This document shows, piece by piece, positions 9,189-17,660 of a stretch of 64,000 bases of DNA. The number at the start of each line of letters is the position of its first letter. Position 1 is the stretch's first letter. The notes under the pieces are model-generated. The model was not told the DNA's origin, made no database searches, and saw nothing but the letters and a program-made list of their open reading frames with translations. The stretch is from contig NZ_CANMNI010000002.1 in NCBI RefSeq assembly GCF_947499215.1, positions 62,001 to 126,000 of the forward strand. The letters run 5' to 3'. Both the position numbers and the translations under genes were made by a program. The stretch comes from an uncultured Pontibacter sp. (GTDB lineage Bacteria > Bacteroidota > Bacteroidia > Cytophagales > Hymenobacteraceae).

Positions 9189-10532
9189 CTAATCTGCAGC
9201 GATTTGTGTAGGCTCGTCCTCTTCCTGCTGGCGCTGACATATAGGAAGCAAGTAACTGAGTAGGCTACTGTTGGTCTTACAGAGCAGCAACAGGTATACC
9301 ACAAAAGGCAGTACCACCACCCTGTATCTGCTCAAGGTACCAAGGTTTGGCATGCTGTAGGCCAATAAAACGCCCATCACAAATACAAAGACGAGCACTG
9401 CCGTGAGCAGATAACCATGGCGCCACTTTACACGCCCCTCTTCAAACAGGTCGCGCAAAAAACCGAAAGTCAGCAGCAGGAGCACCGTGTTTTCGAGCGC
9501 AGCGGCAAAAGTGCGTACGTTGTATACCTCCCAAATAAAGGGCCGGAACAGCATGCCTATAAAGGCCAGCTGAGAATGCAGGGCAAAGCTTAAATAGGTG
9601 GGCTCCAAGAAAGGAAAGTCGATACGTGGTTTGCCCTGTGAAGCGATGAGGCTGGTCTGGTAGTTCAGGTATACCACATCTGGCAGAACCTCCAAATGCA
9701 GGTTCGGATTTAGCTGTGTGCCCAAAAAAGCTATGCCTGAAAACAGGAATAACAGGACCAACAGCTTTGGCAGCCAGTGGAGGCGCGCCAGTTTCGGGTT
9801 ATAAAAGATTATTTTCAGGAGCAGGACCAAGGCTAGCATCAGGACGAGCGCCACCGCCACAAAATACTTCACAAGCCAGATCAGGTATAGGCCCAGCACG
9901 AACAGGAACAGGTATAGCACTGGCTTTCGTCTCAGCTTCCCAAACAGCAGGTATAGGCTACTGCCCAGCAGCAATCCCATTCCCCCCATCAGCACACTCT
10001 CTTTCAGCACACCCGAGGACCAGTACACCACTGAAGGAAAGAGCAGAAAAGCCACAACCGCAGGTATAGTAGTAGCTGTAAAGTAGCGGGACATTGCGTT
10101 TACGAAAAACCACAGACCGGCAAAACTGAACAGCGACAGGTACAGCGAACTGAGATAGTAATTGCCATTAGTCAGCAGCATAGGCACACTCAGCAGACGG
10201 GGCATGTTCCAAGCACTTTCATAAAAAGGACGTTGAAGCCCTTCCAGCGGGGTTCCGACCGGATCGTTGAAGAAGAGGTAGCGCAGGTAGGTACCCACTC
10301 CCTGCTCCTGCGCCATCTCGGTCATCAGGAGGGCCCGTTTGTAGTAGAGCTGCGTGTCGCCTTTATCAAACACATAAAAGCTCAGCACCCCGATCAGCAA
10401 CCCGCAAGCCAATTTAAGCAGCAGCGCTGGGAAAAAGAATGCCCGTAATTGTTGGTTCCAGTCTTGCTTCCAGAGCCACCATACCAGCCCAGCCAATACC
10501 AGCAGGTTCAGGCCGTAAATCAGAATACTCAC
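9189..10532 (-). CDS. Polytopic membrane protein (possible polysaccharide polymerase/EpsG-like)
   Basis: A 447-residue protein with roughly ten to eleven transmembrane segments, starting at residue 2 (ILIYGLNLLVLAGLVWWL) and ending in a cytoplasmic tail rich in Glu and Gln. A large loop after the second segment carries YYKRALLMTEMAQEQGVGTYLRYLFFNDP, and there are SSGVLKES and RYRVVVLPFVVYLLL-type stretches reminiscent of EpsG/Wzy-like glycan polymerases. That assignment is only by general resemblance. Its first four bases overlap the end of the DUF2851 gene (ATGA-type overlap), so the two are translationally coupled. Confidence 0.7.
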   Translation of the reverse strand: MSILIYGLNLLVLAGLVWWLWKQDWNQQLRAFFFPALLLKLACGLLIGVLSFYVFDKGDTQLYYKRALLMTEMAQEQGVGTYLRYLFFNDPVGTPLEGLQRPFYESAWNMPRLLSVPMLLTNGNYYLSSLYLSLFSFAGLWFFVNAMSRYFTATTIPAVVAFLLFPSVVYWSSGVLKESVLMGGMGLLLGSSLYLLFGKLRRKPVLYLFLFVLGLYLIWLVKYFVAVALVLMLALVLLLKIIFYNPKLARLHWLPKLLVLLFLFSGIAFLGTQLNPNLHLEVLPDVVYLNYQTSLIASQGKPRIDFPFLEPTYLSFALHSQLAFIGMLFRPFIWEVYNVRTFAAALENTVLLLLTFGFLRDLFEEGRVKWRHGYLLTAVLVFVFVMGVLLAYSMPNLGTLSRYRVVVLPFVVYLLLLCKTNSSLLSYLLPICQRQQEEDEPTQIAAD

Positions 10533-11842
10533 GTAGTTGGTATATTTTGCTTCATAATCTTGTTGCCGATAGCGCAGTGCAGGCAGTTAACCGGCTGGCA
10601 ATAGCGCTTGTAGAGTCCGAGCGCGGCTTGGTTATCGGCGGCAGAAGCGGCTTTCCAGCCCAGTTCCTCGTACTGCCGCGTAATGCGGTTGCTGGCTTCC
10701 TTCACCTTCTCGAGCAGGTCCACTGCTTTGTCAAGATGCTCCAACTGCCCCGCATGCACGGCATAGGCCGCCAGCAGGGGCGCTGCCACATTGATAGTCA
10801 GGTTTTGGGCACTCGACTTGCCCAGTTGCACCTGTACGGCTCGCGACTCCGCTCCAAAGGTATAATGTTTTTGCCAATAAGCAGATACTGGCGCCTGCCA
10901 CAGCGCATCGTAGCTCTTCGCGTCTTTTGCTTGGATGATGGTAGAAAATAGGCTTTTGTGCTTATGAAGCAAGGCAGCCAGTTGCGCAAGCCGAACAGTC
11001 GGAAAGTTAGCGGGGCGCATGCGCAGGAAGTTCCAGTGGTGTCGAGGCATGGTCAGCTCCTGCAGGTTATACTTTCGGCTGAGGTAGGCGTGCTCTTTGG
11101 CCAGCGCCGTGCTGTACTCGTCAACAGGTTCGGCCAAAAAACCCGCCTGCCCGAATAGCAGAGCCTCTAGTTGAAACAGATCGTGCTGGTGCTTGCGCAC
11201 CACCTGCATCGGCAGCGTCCGGGCCAGCCGCTCGAATGGCTCTTGATTGATCTTAAACCCAAAACCTTTGCACAGCACCTGAAAAGAGGTGGCCTCCCAG
11301 TCATTGCCCAACTGCCGGTATACCTGAAGCACCTCCTCTCCTTTCAGTTCCAACCGCTCGGTGAGGGCACGCCCTAGCATCATGGTCTTGGTGATATCGG
11401 GCACCTGCGGCCAGAAGCCGGCGCAAGGTATAGCATAAGACGCCCGACGCAACTGTTCGTAAGTATGCAGCAAGGCGGTGTTCACACGAGCTTTCAGCTC
11501 CAGTGTAGGTATAAAAGTGCCGTCAGTGCGCCGAACGGCTTCGTCAGCCTCCCACACCACATGCAGCACCACTTGATTGTACTTGAAGTCGAGCTGGTGC
11601 TGGTGTCGCCGCCAGTCGGAGCCGCGCAGGTGGATTTCTACACTGCCCGACCACTCCACCTCCCCTACTCTGATGATCGCCTCCTTAAAATCAGGCCCGG
11701 CATCGGTGTTATACATCCCCACCCGCAGCACCTGCACCGGCTCCCCTTCCACTGTCAGCAAATCCGTTTTGTCGAAATACTGATGCTGCCAGATATAGTG
11801 CAGGAACTCTTCTTTCATAACAGGTGGTTTTGGGTTTGACAA
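10529..11842 (-). CDS. DUF2851 family protein
   Basis: A 437-residue member of DUF2851, a Bacteroidota family of unknown function. Diagnostic parts: EEFLHYIWQHQYFDKTDL at the N-terminus, GMYNTDAGPDFKEAIIRVGEVEWSGSVEIHL (about 42-72) and DWRRHQHQLDFKYNQVVLHVVWEAD, followed by a helical C-terminal half ending in a CQPVNCLHCAIG cysteine cluster that may bind a metal. Cytoplasmic. The start at 11842 is used; Met9 (MKEEFLHY) at 11818 is the better match to the family. It overlaps the downstream membrane-protein gene by four bases and is divergent from the ABC-F gene. Confidence 0.88.
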   Translation of the reverse strand: MSNPKPPVMKEEFLHYIWQHQYFDKTDLLTVEGEPVQVLRVGMYNTDAGPDFKEAIIRVGEVEWSGSVEIHLRGSDWRRHQHQLDFKYNQVVLHVVWEADEAVRRTDGTFIPTLELKARVNTALLHTYEQLRRASYAIPCAGFWPQVPDITKTMMLGRALTERLELKGEEVLQVYRQLGNDWEATSFQVLCKGFGFKINQEPFERLARTLPMQVVRKHQHDLFQLEALLFGQAGFLAEPVDEYSTALAKEHAYLSRKYNLQELTMPRHHWNFLRMRPANFPTVRLAQLAALLHKHKSLFSTIIQAKDAKSYDALWQAPVSAYWQKHYTFGAESRAVQVQLGKSSAQNLTINVAAPLLAAYAVHAGQLEHLDKAVDLLEKVKEASNRITRQYEELGWKAASAADNQAALGLYKRYCQPVNCLHCAIGNKIMKQNIPTT

Positions 11843-11844
11843 GT

Positions 11845-11967
11845 TTACGAAGTCAGAGTTTGGGAGTTTAGGAATTTGACTTGTAGGGACAGGTTATACC
11901 TGCTTATAACGTCGCTACAATTTAAACGCATCAACTCCTAAACTCTCAAAACCCTAAACTCCCAAAC
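11845..11967 (+). repeat. Low-complexity intergenic block with partial repeat D
   Basis: The divergent intergenic region is mostly repeat. Reversed tract agtttgggagtttagg (11857-11872), then a 12-base remnant of the 36-bp repeat (tgtagggacagg, 11882-11893, inverted), then a forward tract aactcctaaactctcaaaac (11933-11952). Confidence 0.6.
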
Positions 11968-11972
11968 TTTTG

Positions 11973-11980
11973 TATCTTTG
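11973..11980 (+). promoter_or_regulatory. Predicted -7 box of the ABC-F gene
   Basis: TATCTTTG, a good match to TAnnTTTG, 15 bases before the ATG at 11996. The transcript leader would be only about 10 bases. Confidence 0.55.
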
Positions 11981-11995
11981 CAGCCTTAAAATTAA

Positions 11996-13642
11996 ATGAT
12001 TATGATTTCAGTTGACGCGGTAAGCGTGGAGTTCAATGGGGCGGCCCTTTTCAGCAATGTTTCTTTCAACATCAACGAAAACGACCGCATCGCCCTGATG
12101 GGAAAAAACGGAGCAGGCAAGTCTACCCTGCTCAAAATTATAGCGGGCGCTAGCAAGCCTACCCGTGGCAAGGTGTCGGCCCCGAAGGATGCCGTGATCG
12201 CCTACCTGCCGCAGCACCTGCTCACCGATGACAACTGCACCGTGTTCGAGGAGGCTTCTAAGGCATTTGCCAAGGTCCTTGACATGAAAAAGCAGATGGA
12301 CGAGCTGAACGCACAACTCGAAACCCGCACCGACTACGACTCCGACGACTATTACAAAATCATTGAGCAGGTATCGGAGTTGGGTGAGAAGTACTACTCT
12401 ATCGAGGAGATCAACTTTGATGCGGAGGTAGAGGTGACACTCAAAGGTTTGGGCTTTACTCGCGAAGACTTCACCCGCTCTACCAACGAGTTCAGCGGCG
12501 GCTGGCGCATGCGCATCGAACTGGCTAAGATCCTGCTTCAAAAGCCGGACCTGATCCTGCTCGACGAACCAACCAACCACCTCGACATCGAGTCCATCCA
12601 GTGGCTCGAAGACTTCTTGGTGAACAACGCCAAGGCCGTGATCGTAATCTCGCACGATAAGACCTTTGTGGACAACATCACCAATCGCACCATCGAAGTA
12701 ACGATGGGCCGCATTTACGACTATAAAGTTACTTACAGCCAATACTTGCAGCTTCGCAAAGAACGTCGCGAGCAGCAGCAGAAACAGTTCGACGACCAAC
12801 AGAAAGAGATTGCCGATATCCAGACTTTCATTGACCGTTTCAAGGGTACTTACTCCAAAACCCTGCAGGTGCAGTCGCGTGTGAAGATGCTGGAGAAGAT
12901 GGAGATCGTGGAGGTGGACGAAGTGGATACCTCTGCTTTGAATGTCAAATTCCCACCTGCGCCGCGCTCGGGTAACTACCCTGTTATCGTGGAGGAGCTT
13001 ACCAAGAAGTACGGCGACTACACCGTGTTCAAAGATGCTTCCATCACCATCAACCGCGGTGAGAAAGTGGCTTTCGTGGGCAAGAACGGTGAGGGTAAGT
13101 CTACGCTGGTGAAAGCGATTATGGGTGAGATCGACTTTGAAGGTAAACTGCAACTGGGCCACAATTGTATGATCGGCTACTTTGCCCAAAACCAAGCCGC
13201 CCTGCTCGATGGCGAGCTGACCGTTTTTCAGACCATTGACGAGATTGCCGTGGGCGATGCCCGCACCCGTGTGAAGGACCTGTTGGGTGCTTTCATGTTC
13301 AGCGGCGATACCATCGAGAAGAAGGTAAAAGTACTCTCAGGCGGTGAGAAGACCCGACTGGCCATGATCAAGCTCTTACTGCAGCCGGTGAACCTGCTCA
13401 TTCTGGACGAACCGACCAACCACCTCGACATCAAAACCAAGGATATCCTAAAAGACGCCCTCAAGGCTTTCGACGGCACTATCATACTCGTATCGCACGA
13501 CCGCGACTTCCTTGACGGGCTGGCTGATAAGGTATTTGAGTTCGGCAACAAGCGCGTTCGCGAGCACTTCGAGGACATAAACGGCTTCCTCAGAAACAAG
13601 AAAATGGAGAACCTGCGGGAGATAGAACGGAAAGCGGTGTAG
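11996..13642 (+). CDS. ABC-F family ATPase
   Basis: A 548-residue soluble protein with two ABC ATPase domains in tandem and no membrane domain. Domain 1 has Walker A GKNGAGKST (about 36-44), signature FSGGW and Walker B LILLDEPTNHLD. Domain 2 has GKNGEGKST, LSGGEKTR and LLILDEPTNHLD. The linker between them is the charged, Gln/Lys-rich ABC-F arm (RKERREQQQKQFDDQQKEI, about 250-270). ABC-F proteins act on the ribosome (EttA, Uup, YbiT types). This resembles the housekeeping YbiT/Uup group rather than a resistance factor, but the subfamily is uncertain. Start codons at 11996 and 12002 are both possible (MIMISVD). Confidence 0.93.
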   Translation: MIMISVDAVSVEFNGAALFSNVSFNINENDRIALMGKNGAGKSTLLKIIAGASKPTRGKVSAPKDAVIAYLPQHLLTDDNCTVFEEASKAFAKVLDMKKQMDELNAQLETRTDYDSDDYYKIIEQVSELGEKYYSIEEINFDAEVEVTLKGLGFTREDFTRSTNEFSGGWRMRIELAKILLQKPDLILLDEPTNHLDIESIQWLEDFLVNNAKAVIVISHDKTFVDNITNRTIEVTMGRIYDYKVTYSQYLQLRKERREQQQKQFDDQQKEIADIQTFIDRFKGTYSKTLQVQSRVKMLEKMEIVEVDEVDTSALNVKFPPAPRSGNYPVIVEELTKKYGDYTVFKDASITINRGEKVAFVGKNGEGKSTLVKAIMGEIDFEGKLQLGHNCMIGYFAQNQAALLDGELTVFQTIDEIAVGDARTRVKDLLGAFMFSGDTIEKKVKVLSGGEKTRLAMIKLLLQPVNLLILDEPTNHLDIKTKDILKDALKAFDGTIILVSHDRDFLDGLADKVFEFGNKRVREHFEDINGFLRNKKMENLREIERKAV

Positions 13643-13687
13643 GACAAGTTTTAATGCCTAAGCCTTCTAATACAATTTTCATATTAT

Positions 13688-13728
13688 AAACAGAAGAGCC
13701 AATGCATGTTGCATTGGCTCTTCTGTTT
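13688..13728 (+). terminator. Terminator of the ABC-F gene
   Basis: An 18-bp perfect stem (aaacagaagagccaatgc and its complement) with a 5-base loop, 45 bases after the stop. The stem ends in ctgttt. Confidence 0.8.
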
Positions 13729-13749
13729 ACAGTACACCACCCTACTATT

Positions 13750-13787
13750 ATGGCAAGAAATACCCAAAGTTGGGTATTTCTTGCCAT
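13750..13787. promoter_or_regulatory. Long palindrome with AATACCCA-N4-TGGGTATT core
   Basis: An 18-bp perfect inverted repeat with a 2-base centre (atggcaagaaatacccaa / ttgggtatttcttgccat). Its centre is about 45 bases upstream of the start site predicted from the -7 box at 13800, where an activator or repressor would bind. The core recurs at 35196-35215 upstream of another gene for an exported protein. Confidence 0.55.
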
Positions 13788-13799
13788 ACCTATCCAACC

Positions 13800-13807
13800 T
13801 ACTTTTG
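13800..13807 (+). promoter_or_regulatory. Predicted -7 box of the lipoprotein gene at 13911
   Basis: TACTTTTG matches TAnnTTTG. It gives a leader of about 95 bases before the ATG at 13911 and lies just downstream of the palindrome at 13750-13787. Confidence 0.45.
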
Positions 13808-13910
13808 CAGGTATATTTTCATTTCCGCTTTAATTTATCATAAACCACCGTGCTATCTGCTGACTAAACCTCTATGGCAAGCCCAGTATCTAGCCAACAT
13901 GCACCCAGAT

Positions 13911-14501
13911 ATGTTCAAAAGACTACCCGTTTACCTGACCTCATTGCTGGTCGCTGCTCTTGTTTTTTCCTGCGATGTACTCGACAAAGAAGATGACCCC
14001 GCACCTGATACAGGAGGCGTTAGCGATAGCCTACACTTCAGCTTCAAAACCCCGGATTGGTCCCGCAACATTGACTGCAGCCAACTAGACTTGCCTTCTT
14101 ATGGCTTAGACAATCAGAACTACTATGTTTCTGCCACCTCTCAGTCTACTAAAAATACTTTTTTCCTTTCATTCCCGAAAGACAGCTCGGCCATAGTAAA
14201 CTCAAGCAACCTGAAGAAATATGCGATAGCGGAGTATACAGAGAATGACGGTCCGTTTCAGTTTTCACTTAAGCTTCCTCTGACAGATGGCAGCAGTGCG
14301 CGGCTGGTGAGCAAAGGGGGCTTATCGGAAGAGTCTTACAATGAAATCACCGCCGTGAAGTACATGGGCAGAGATGGTAGTTCAGCGGTATTTTCTATAA
14401 AGGGCAGGTATGCGATGACAGCCTACGAGCTAAACAACAGCACCAACGAAAAAGCGGTTTCAGGCACGTATCACTTCAAAGTAAAGACAACCACCAGATA
14501 G
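13911..14501 (+). CDS. Hypothetical lipoprotein
   Basis: A 196-residue lipoprotein of unknown family. The N-terminus MFKRLPVYLTSLLVAALVFSC is a lipoprotein signal with lipobox VFSC, after which an acidic linker (DVLDKEDDPAPD) suggests transport to the outer membrane or surface in Bacteroidota. The mature domain is Ser/Thr/Tyr-rich and probably all-beta, ending HFKVKTTTR. The open frame extends to 13770, but residues before MFKR are not protein-like and would overlap the palindrome and promoter. ATG 13899 is an alternative start. It converges on the gene at 14598; base composition becomes more A+T-rich here. Confidence 0.7.
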   Translation: MFKRLPVYLTSLLVAALVFSCDVLDKEDDPAPDTGGVSDSLHFSFKTPDWSRNIDCSQLDLPSYGLDNQNYYVSATSQSTKNTFFLSFPKDSSAIVNSSNLKKYAIAEYTENDGPFQFSLKLPLTDGSSARLVSKGGLSEESYNEITAVKYMGRDGSSAVFSIKGRYAMTAYELNNSTNEKAVSGTYHFKVKTTTR

Positions 14502-14597
14502 TTTCTATACCTTATAAACCTGCAGCCCGCTTGGTGTATATCCTTCGCCTGCCTGCTGTTACTAACATTCAACCTTTAGTGGCAATCTATTTCTGGG

Positions 14598-15578
14598 TTA
14601 ACTCCCGTGTTTCTCAGCATAGCCGCTCTGTAACAGAAACTCCTTTGCATTTGCCATCAGGATGATGTCTTGGATTGCCTTCTTTTTGTCAAGTGACTTA
14701 TTATAATAAGACTCACATATTCTGTAGCCGATAAAATAGCCCAAATCCGCTGGTCTGTTTGAATGGTAGTTATACATCCAGTCCGTATTTGACAGAGGTT
14801 TCCCGTTTTTAACATCTGCATAGAACTCCTGCCACAACTCCTTTTCGTGGGCGATACCATAGTCATAAATGGCTTTGCTCAACGTTACTTTCTTTAAAAG
14901 AAGCGATGCGATAAAATCAGCGGCCCCTTCTTCAATGGCTTCCTTCAACAGAGAGGTATCTGTACTATCGCTGGCTACCTGTTGCGTGTGCACGGCTTCA
15001 TGCATGACCATGCTGACAATATCACCTGTTTTATACTTCAAGACTGACCCTATGAAGTCGCCTTTTTCAAACTCACTAAGGTTAACGGACTGATCAGTCG
15101 CTTCTATCTCTGCGCCGATGAGGATCAACCCATTAGATATTGTTCCGCCTGTACGGAGTGCCCCAATGGCAAAGCACACATCTGGCTGCTTAAAAGCGGG
15201 ATAAAGCTCGCTGAATTTACGGAAAGCTGGATGCAGTTCTGAACTCCTGTTTTGAATGTCTTCTGTTAGCGGCCTGATTGTTTTCCAGAACTCAGGCATG
15301 TTTCTCACCAAACGTACATATTCCTTCGCTCTGAAATTACGAACTCTTAGAAACTCCTTGAAGTATGGACTTGCTTTATCGAGGTATAGTGTTTGGAAGG
15401 TTCGAATGCTGTCTTCGGAGGTTGCCAAGCTATCGTACGCAATCCAAAAATTAGCAATGTCCCGCGTCTCTATGATATAGCTGACTTCCTCTGTATTGTT
15501 TGCAACCGAAACTTTGGAGTTAGTACAGCTTATAGCAAGTAGGGTAAGCAGTATGAGTGGGTAAATTTTTTTGAGCAT
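14598..15578 (-). CDS. Putative zinc-peptidase lipoprotein (HExxH)
   Basis: A 326-residue lipoprotein with lipobox LAISC (Cys18). It carries the zinc-peptidase motif HEAVH (193-197) and, about 20 residues later, EEGAAD (216-221), an arrangement of gluzincins and of the DUF2268-type putative Zn-dependent proteases. I assign the peptidase activity by motif only. The region between lipobox and HExxH is helical and ends AIGALRTGGTISNGLILIGAEIEA. Predicted to sit on the periplasmic or outer membrane. No operon partner. It lies in the A+T-richer segment of the window. Confidence 0.72.
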   Translation of the reverse strand: MLKKIYPLILLTLLAISCTNSKVSVANNTEEVSYIIETRDIANFWIAYDSLATSEDSIRTFQTLYLDKASPYFKEFLRVRNFRAKEYVRLVRNMPEFWKTIRPLTEDIQNRSSELHPAFRKFSELYPAFKQPDVCFAIGALRTGGTISNGLILIGAEIEATDQSVNLSEFEKGDFIGSVLKYKTGDIVSMVMHEAVHTQQVASDSTDTSLLKEAIEEGAADFIASLLLKKVTLSKAIYDYGIAHEKELWQEFYADVKNGKPLSNTDWMYNYHSNRPADLGYFIGYRICESYYNKSLDKKKAIQDIILMANAKEFLLQSGYAEKHGS

Positions 15579-15720
15579 CTAATTCATCAATTGTAAAGGC
15601 TGGTATAAAAAGCGAACGGGGTATAGCCGCAGCCTATAATATGAACTGTGTTGGCAACCGTGATTTTACTTTTTAGCTAAAAGCAGGCTCAGAAGCCAGT
15701 TGAGTTGTGATGGTGTAATG

Positions 15721-16443
15721 TTATACCCCCTTCTCTCTTACTTCCTCCAACACATAGGAAATCTTTGCCCCATCGTAAAAGCGGTAATTCATTTCAACAA
15801 AGCCATACTTAGGGTGAAAATAGAAGTCGAGATGGCTATTGCCTAACTTGCTGTGCCTACCAATAGAGCGGATAAGCCAACAATTCTCAAGGGTAAGGCT
15901 TCCATACGTTCTTGTTTCCTGCCGTACTGCCTGATAGTGATTGTCTACCTTCCCTTTGAACGCACCCCAGCCCATCATAATCACCAAGACATTATTCCAC
16001 TCTCCACCTGCTTTCAGCGAATCCAGCATAACCTTTGGGAATGGTGCTATTTCGGTGTAGTTATACTGATTACTCCTGATTGGATGCATCCAGACTTGGT
16101 GCTCATCCTCTATAGCGCCAGTAGTTTCAGCATCTATCCAAACATAGCTCTTTGGCTTTTTCTTTTTCTTAGACTGCGGGTTTACATAGGATAGAAAAGT
16201 AAGCGAATCTTCGGGCGTATTATTGTACTGGATTTCAAAGGCGGTTTGGGTTTTATCATACTTCCATGGCTGCCCGTTAGGTTGGAGTGTTATCTGCTCT
16301 CTGGATAAAGTATCGCCAGAGGGGCTTACGAAGGAAGCTTGATAGGAGTAAGTGCGATTGGGATTGAAGATGACCAAACTGTCCGCTGCTGGTGTTTGCA
16401 AGATACCCAGCAAGCTAAATAGGTAAACAATCGTTAGTTGCAT
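15721..16443 (-). CDS. Hypothetical secreted protein
   Basis: A 240-residue protein of no family I recognise. The N-terminus MQLTIVYLFSLLGILQTPAAD is a signal peptide with a cleavage site near residue 20. The mature part is rich in Tyr, Asn and Ser and likely mainly beta, with a basic KKKKKPKSYVW patch near residue 92 and aromatic-rich HLDFYFHPKYGFVEMNYRFY near the C-terminus. It has a similar tone to periplasmic all-beta DUF3108-like proteins, without a secure match. It is flanked by noncoding A+T-rich DNA on both sides. Confidence 0.6.
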   Translation of the reverse strand: MQLTIVYLFSLLGILQTPAADSLVIFNPNRTYSYQASFVSPSGDTLSREQITLQPNGQPWKYDKTQTAFEIQYNNTPEDSLTFLSYVNPQSKKKKKPKSYVWIDAETTGAIEDEHQVWMHPIRSNQYNYTEIAPFPKVMLDSLKAGGEWNNVLVIMMGWGAFKGKVDNHYQAVRQETRTYGSLTLENCWLIRSIGRHSKLGNSHLDFYFHPKYGFVEMNYRFYDGAKISYVLEEVREKGV

Positions 16444-16621
16444 AGCTTAGGGTAAAGGAGTGTGAAAACAATGTTTGATATTAAACTAGTGTGATTTTTA
16501 AGATAGTAACTTTATGCTTTATATGTTTAACGGCTCTGCTATAAGATGGCGTAGCTAACTTATAGGTTTTGTTATGCTTTGTTGTTCTTCATTTTTTTCT
16601 CTTCACTGCTTCAAAATCAAG

Positions 16622-17023
16622 TTACAGGATAAATGCTCCTGCAATCATAACTCCAGCTGCAAAAAGGATTGACATACTCAATAGGAGTATTGTCAGCACA
16701 AGAAAAGGTTTTTTTCTACTTGTTATATATTCTCTATAAGCACCATAGGTCAGGTAAAATAAGCTTACAATAACTACCGAATTTCTAATTCTAACAGCGA
16801 GAGAGTGCAAGTCTAGTACTTGATTGAAAAGAGAGGTGTCAGTTGAACTTTCAACAGATGAAAGACTTAAAAACCAGTTTATAAGTACTACTAAAAACAC
16901 AGCATTTATAAAGAAAACAACTGAAGTAGATAGACTAACAGTGCTATTGCTGAGTCTACCTAATACGAAACGATTGGCAGAGATAACAACAAGCAAAGCG
17001 GCAAGGGCTTTTAGACTTAGCAT
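16622..17023 (-). CDS. Small hypothetical membrane protein
   Basis: A 133-residue protein with four likely transmembrane segments (about residues 4-22, 33-52, 78-97 and 105-131), basic loops (YREYITSRKKP) and no recognisable domain. Codon use is A+T-rich compared with the surrounding core genes (many ATT, AAT, TTA), in line with the surrounding patch of low G+C. A reverse-strand frame overlaps it, but the regular hydrophobic pattern favours this one. No operon partner. Confidence 0.5.
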   Translation of the reverse strand: MLSLKALAALLVVISANRFVLGRLSNSTVSLSTSVVFFINAVFLVVLINWFLSLSSVESSTDTSLFNQVLDLHSLAVRIRNSVVIVSLFYLTYGAYREYITSRKKPFLVLTILLLSMSILFAAGVMIAGAFIL

Positions 17024-17586
17024 TTCAGTAGAGCTTCTTCTTTATAAATTCAAAAGTAACTATCCAAACTTCTTCCTTAATTATCAATGCAGCATAACTA
17101 CTGTATATACGGAAGTCTATTCCGTTTATCCGCCATATAGGTGGAGGTCTTTTTCTTTGGTTAATTTTAGCCTACATAGCAAATAACTGCTTTAATAGCC
17201 TAATTAGACACTTTTCATTTAGTAATTCAATATATACAATTTCCTGATTATTAGCATACATCTTTAAGGTTAGTTAAAATTTAGTGCACAATGCTAATGC
17301 TAAACCCAGCTTGGTAAACAATTCACCAATTTTACCTGAGCCCATAAAGCATTTACTTGAACTTTATCAATAAATCAACTTATAAACAGCTTCATAAAAC
17401 ACCGAGACAGTCGTTTTTAAACGTTTAATAACACGGGTATAACCGTTTATAAACGGATAATAAAAGCCTATCAAAATACTAACATATTGTAAATCACCAC
17501 TTTTGAAAATAACCACTTAAATCAAAACGAGATAAGAGTTATCAGCTTCACCTGAGTAGCATATCTCAGGGAAGGCCCTAAACTAA
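17024..17586. other. A+T-rich region without a gene
   Basis: About 560 bases with no credible reading frame on either strand. The only structure I see is a cluster of cgttt/aaacg half sites near 17412-17456, including a perfect 14-base palindrome (17443-17456). Confidence 0.6.
17443..17456. promoter_or_regulatory. Palindrome ccgtttataaacgg
   Basis: A perfect 14-bp palindrome. A related imperfect site (cgtttttaaacg, 17412-17423) lies 31 bases away centre to centre, about three helical turns, which suggests paired operator half sites. No adjacent gene fits clearly. Confidence 0.35.
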
Positions 17587-17628
17587 AAACCGCCATACCC
17601 CAGCTTCATGGCTCAGGTATAGCGGTTT
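17587..17628 (-). terminator. Terminator of pyrF
   Basis: 13-bp arms (aaaccgccatacc / ggtatagcggttt) whose single mismatch becomes a G-U pair only in the minus-strand RNA. It lies 32 bases past the pyrF stop. Confidence 0.7.
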
Positions 17629-17660
17629 AAGCGGTAAGCAGTTTTGACTGCTACACTATC

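Noticed and set aside
12008..13195. 395-codon open frame on the minus strand
   Set aside because: It is the mirror frame of the ABC-F gene, whose Walker motifs fix the plus strand as coding.
17024..17586. Search for a tRNA or small RNA gene
   Set aside because: No cloverleaf or known RNA motif was found by eye, only the cgttt palindromes.
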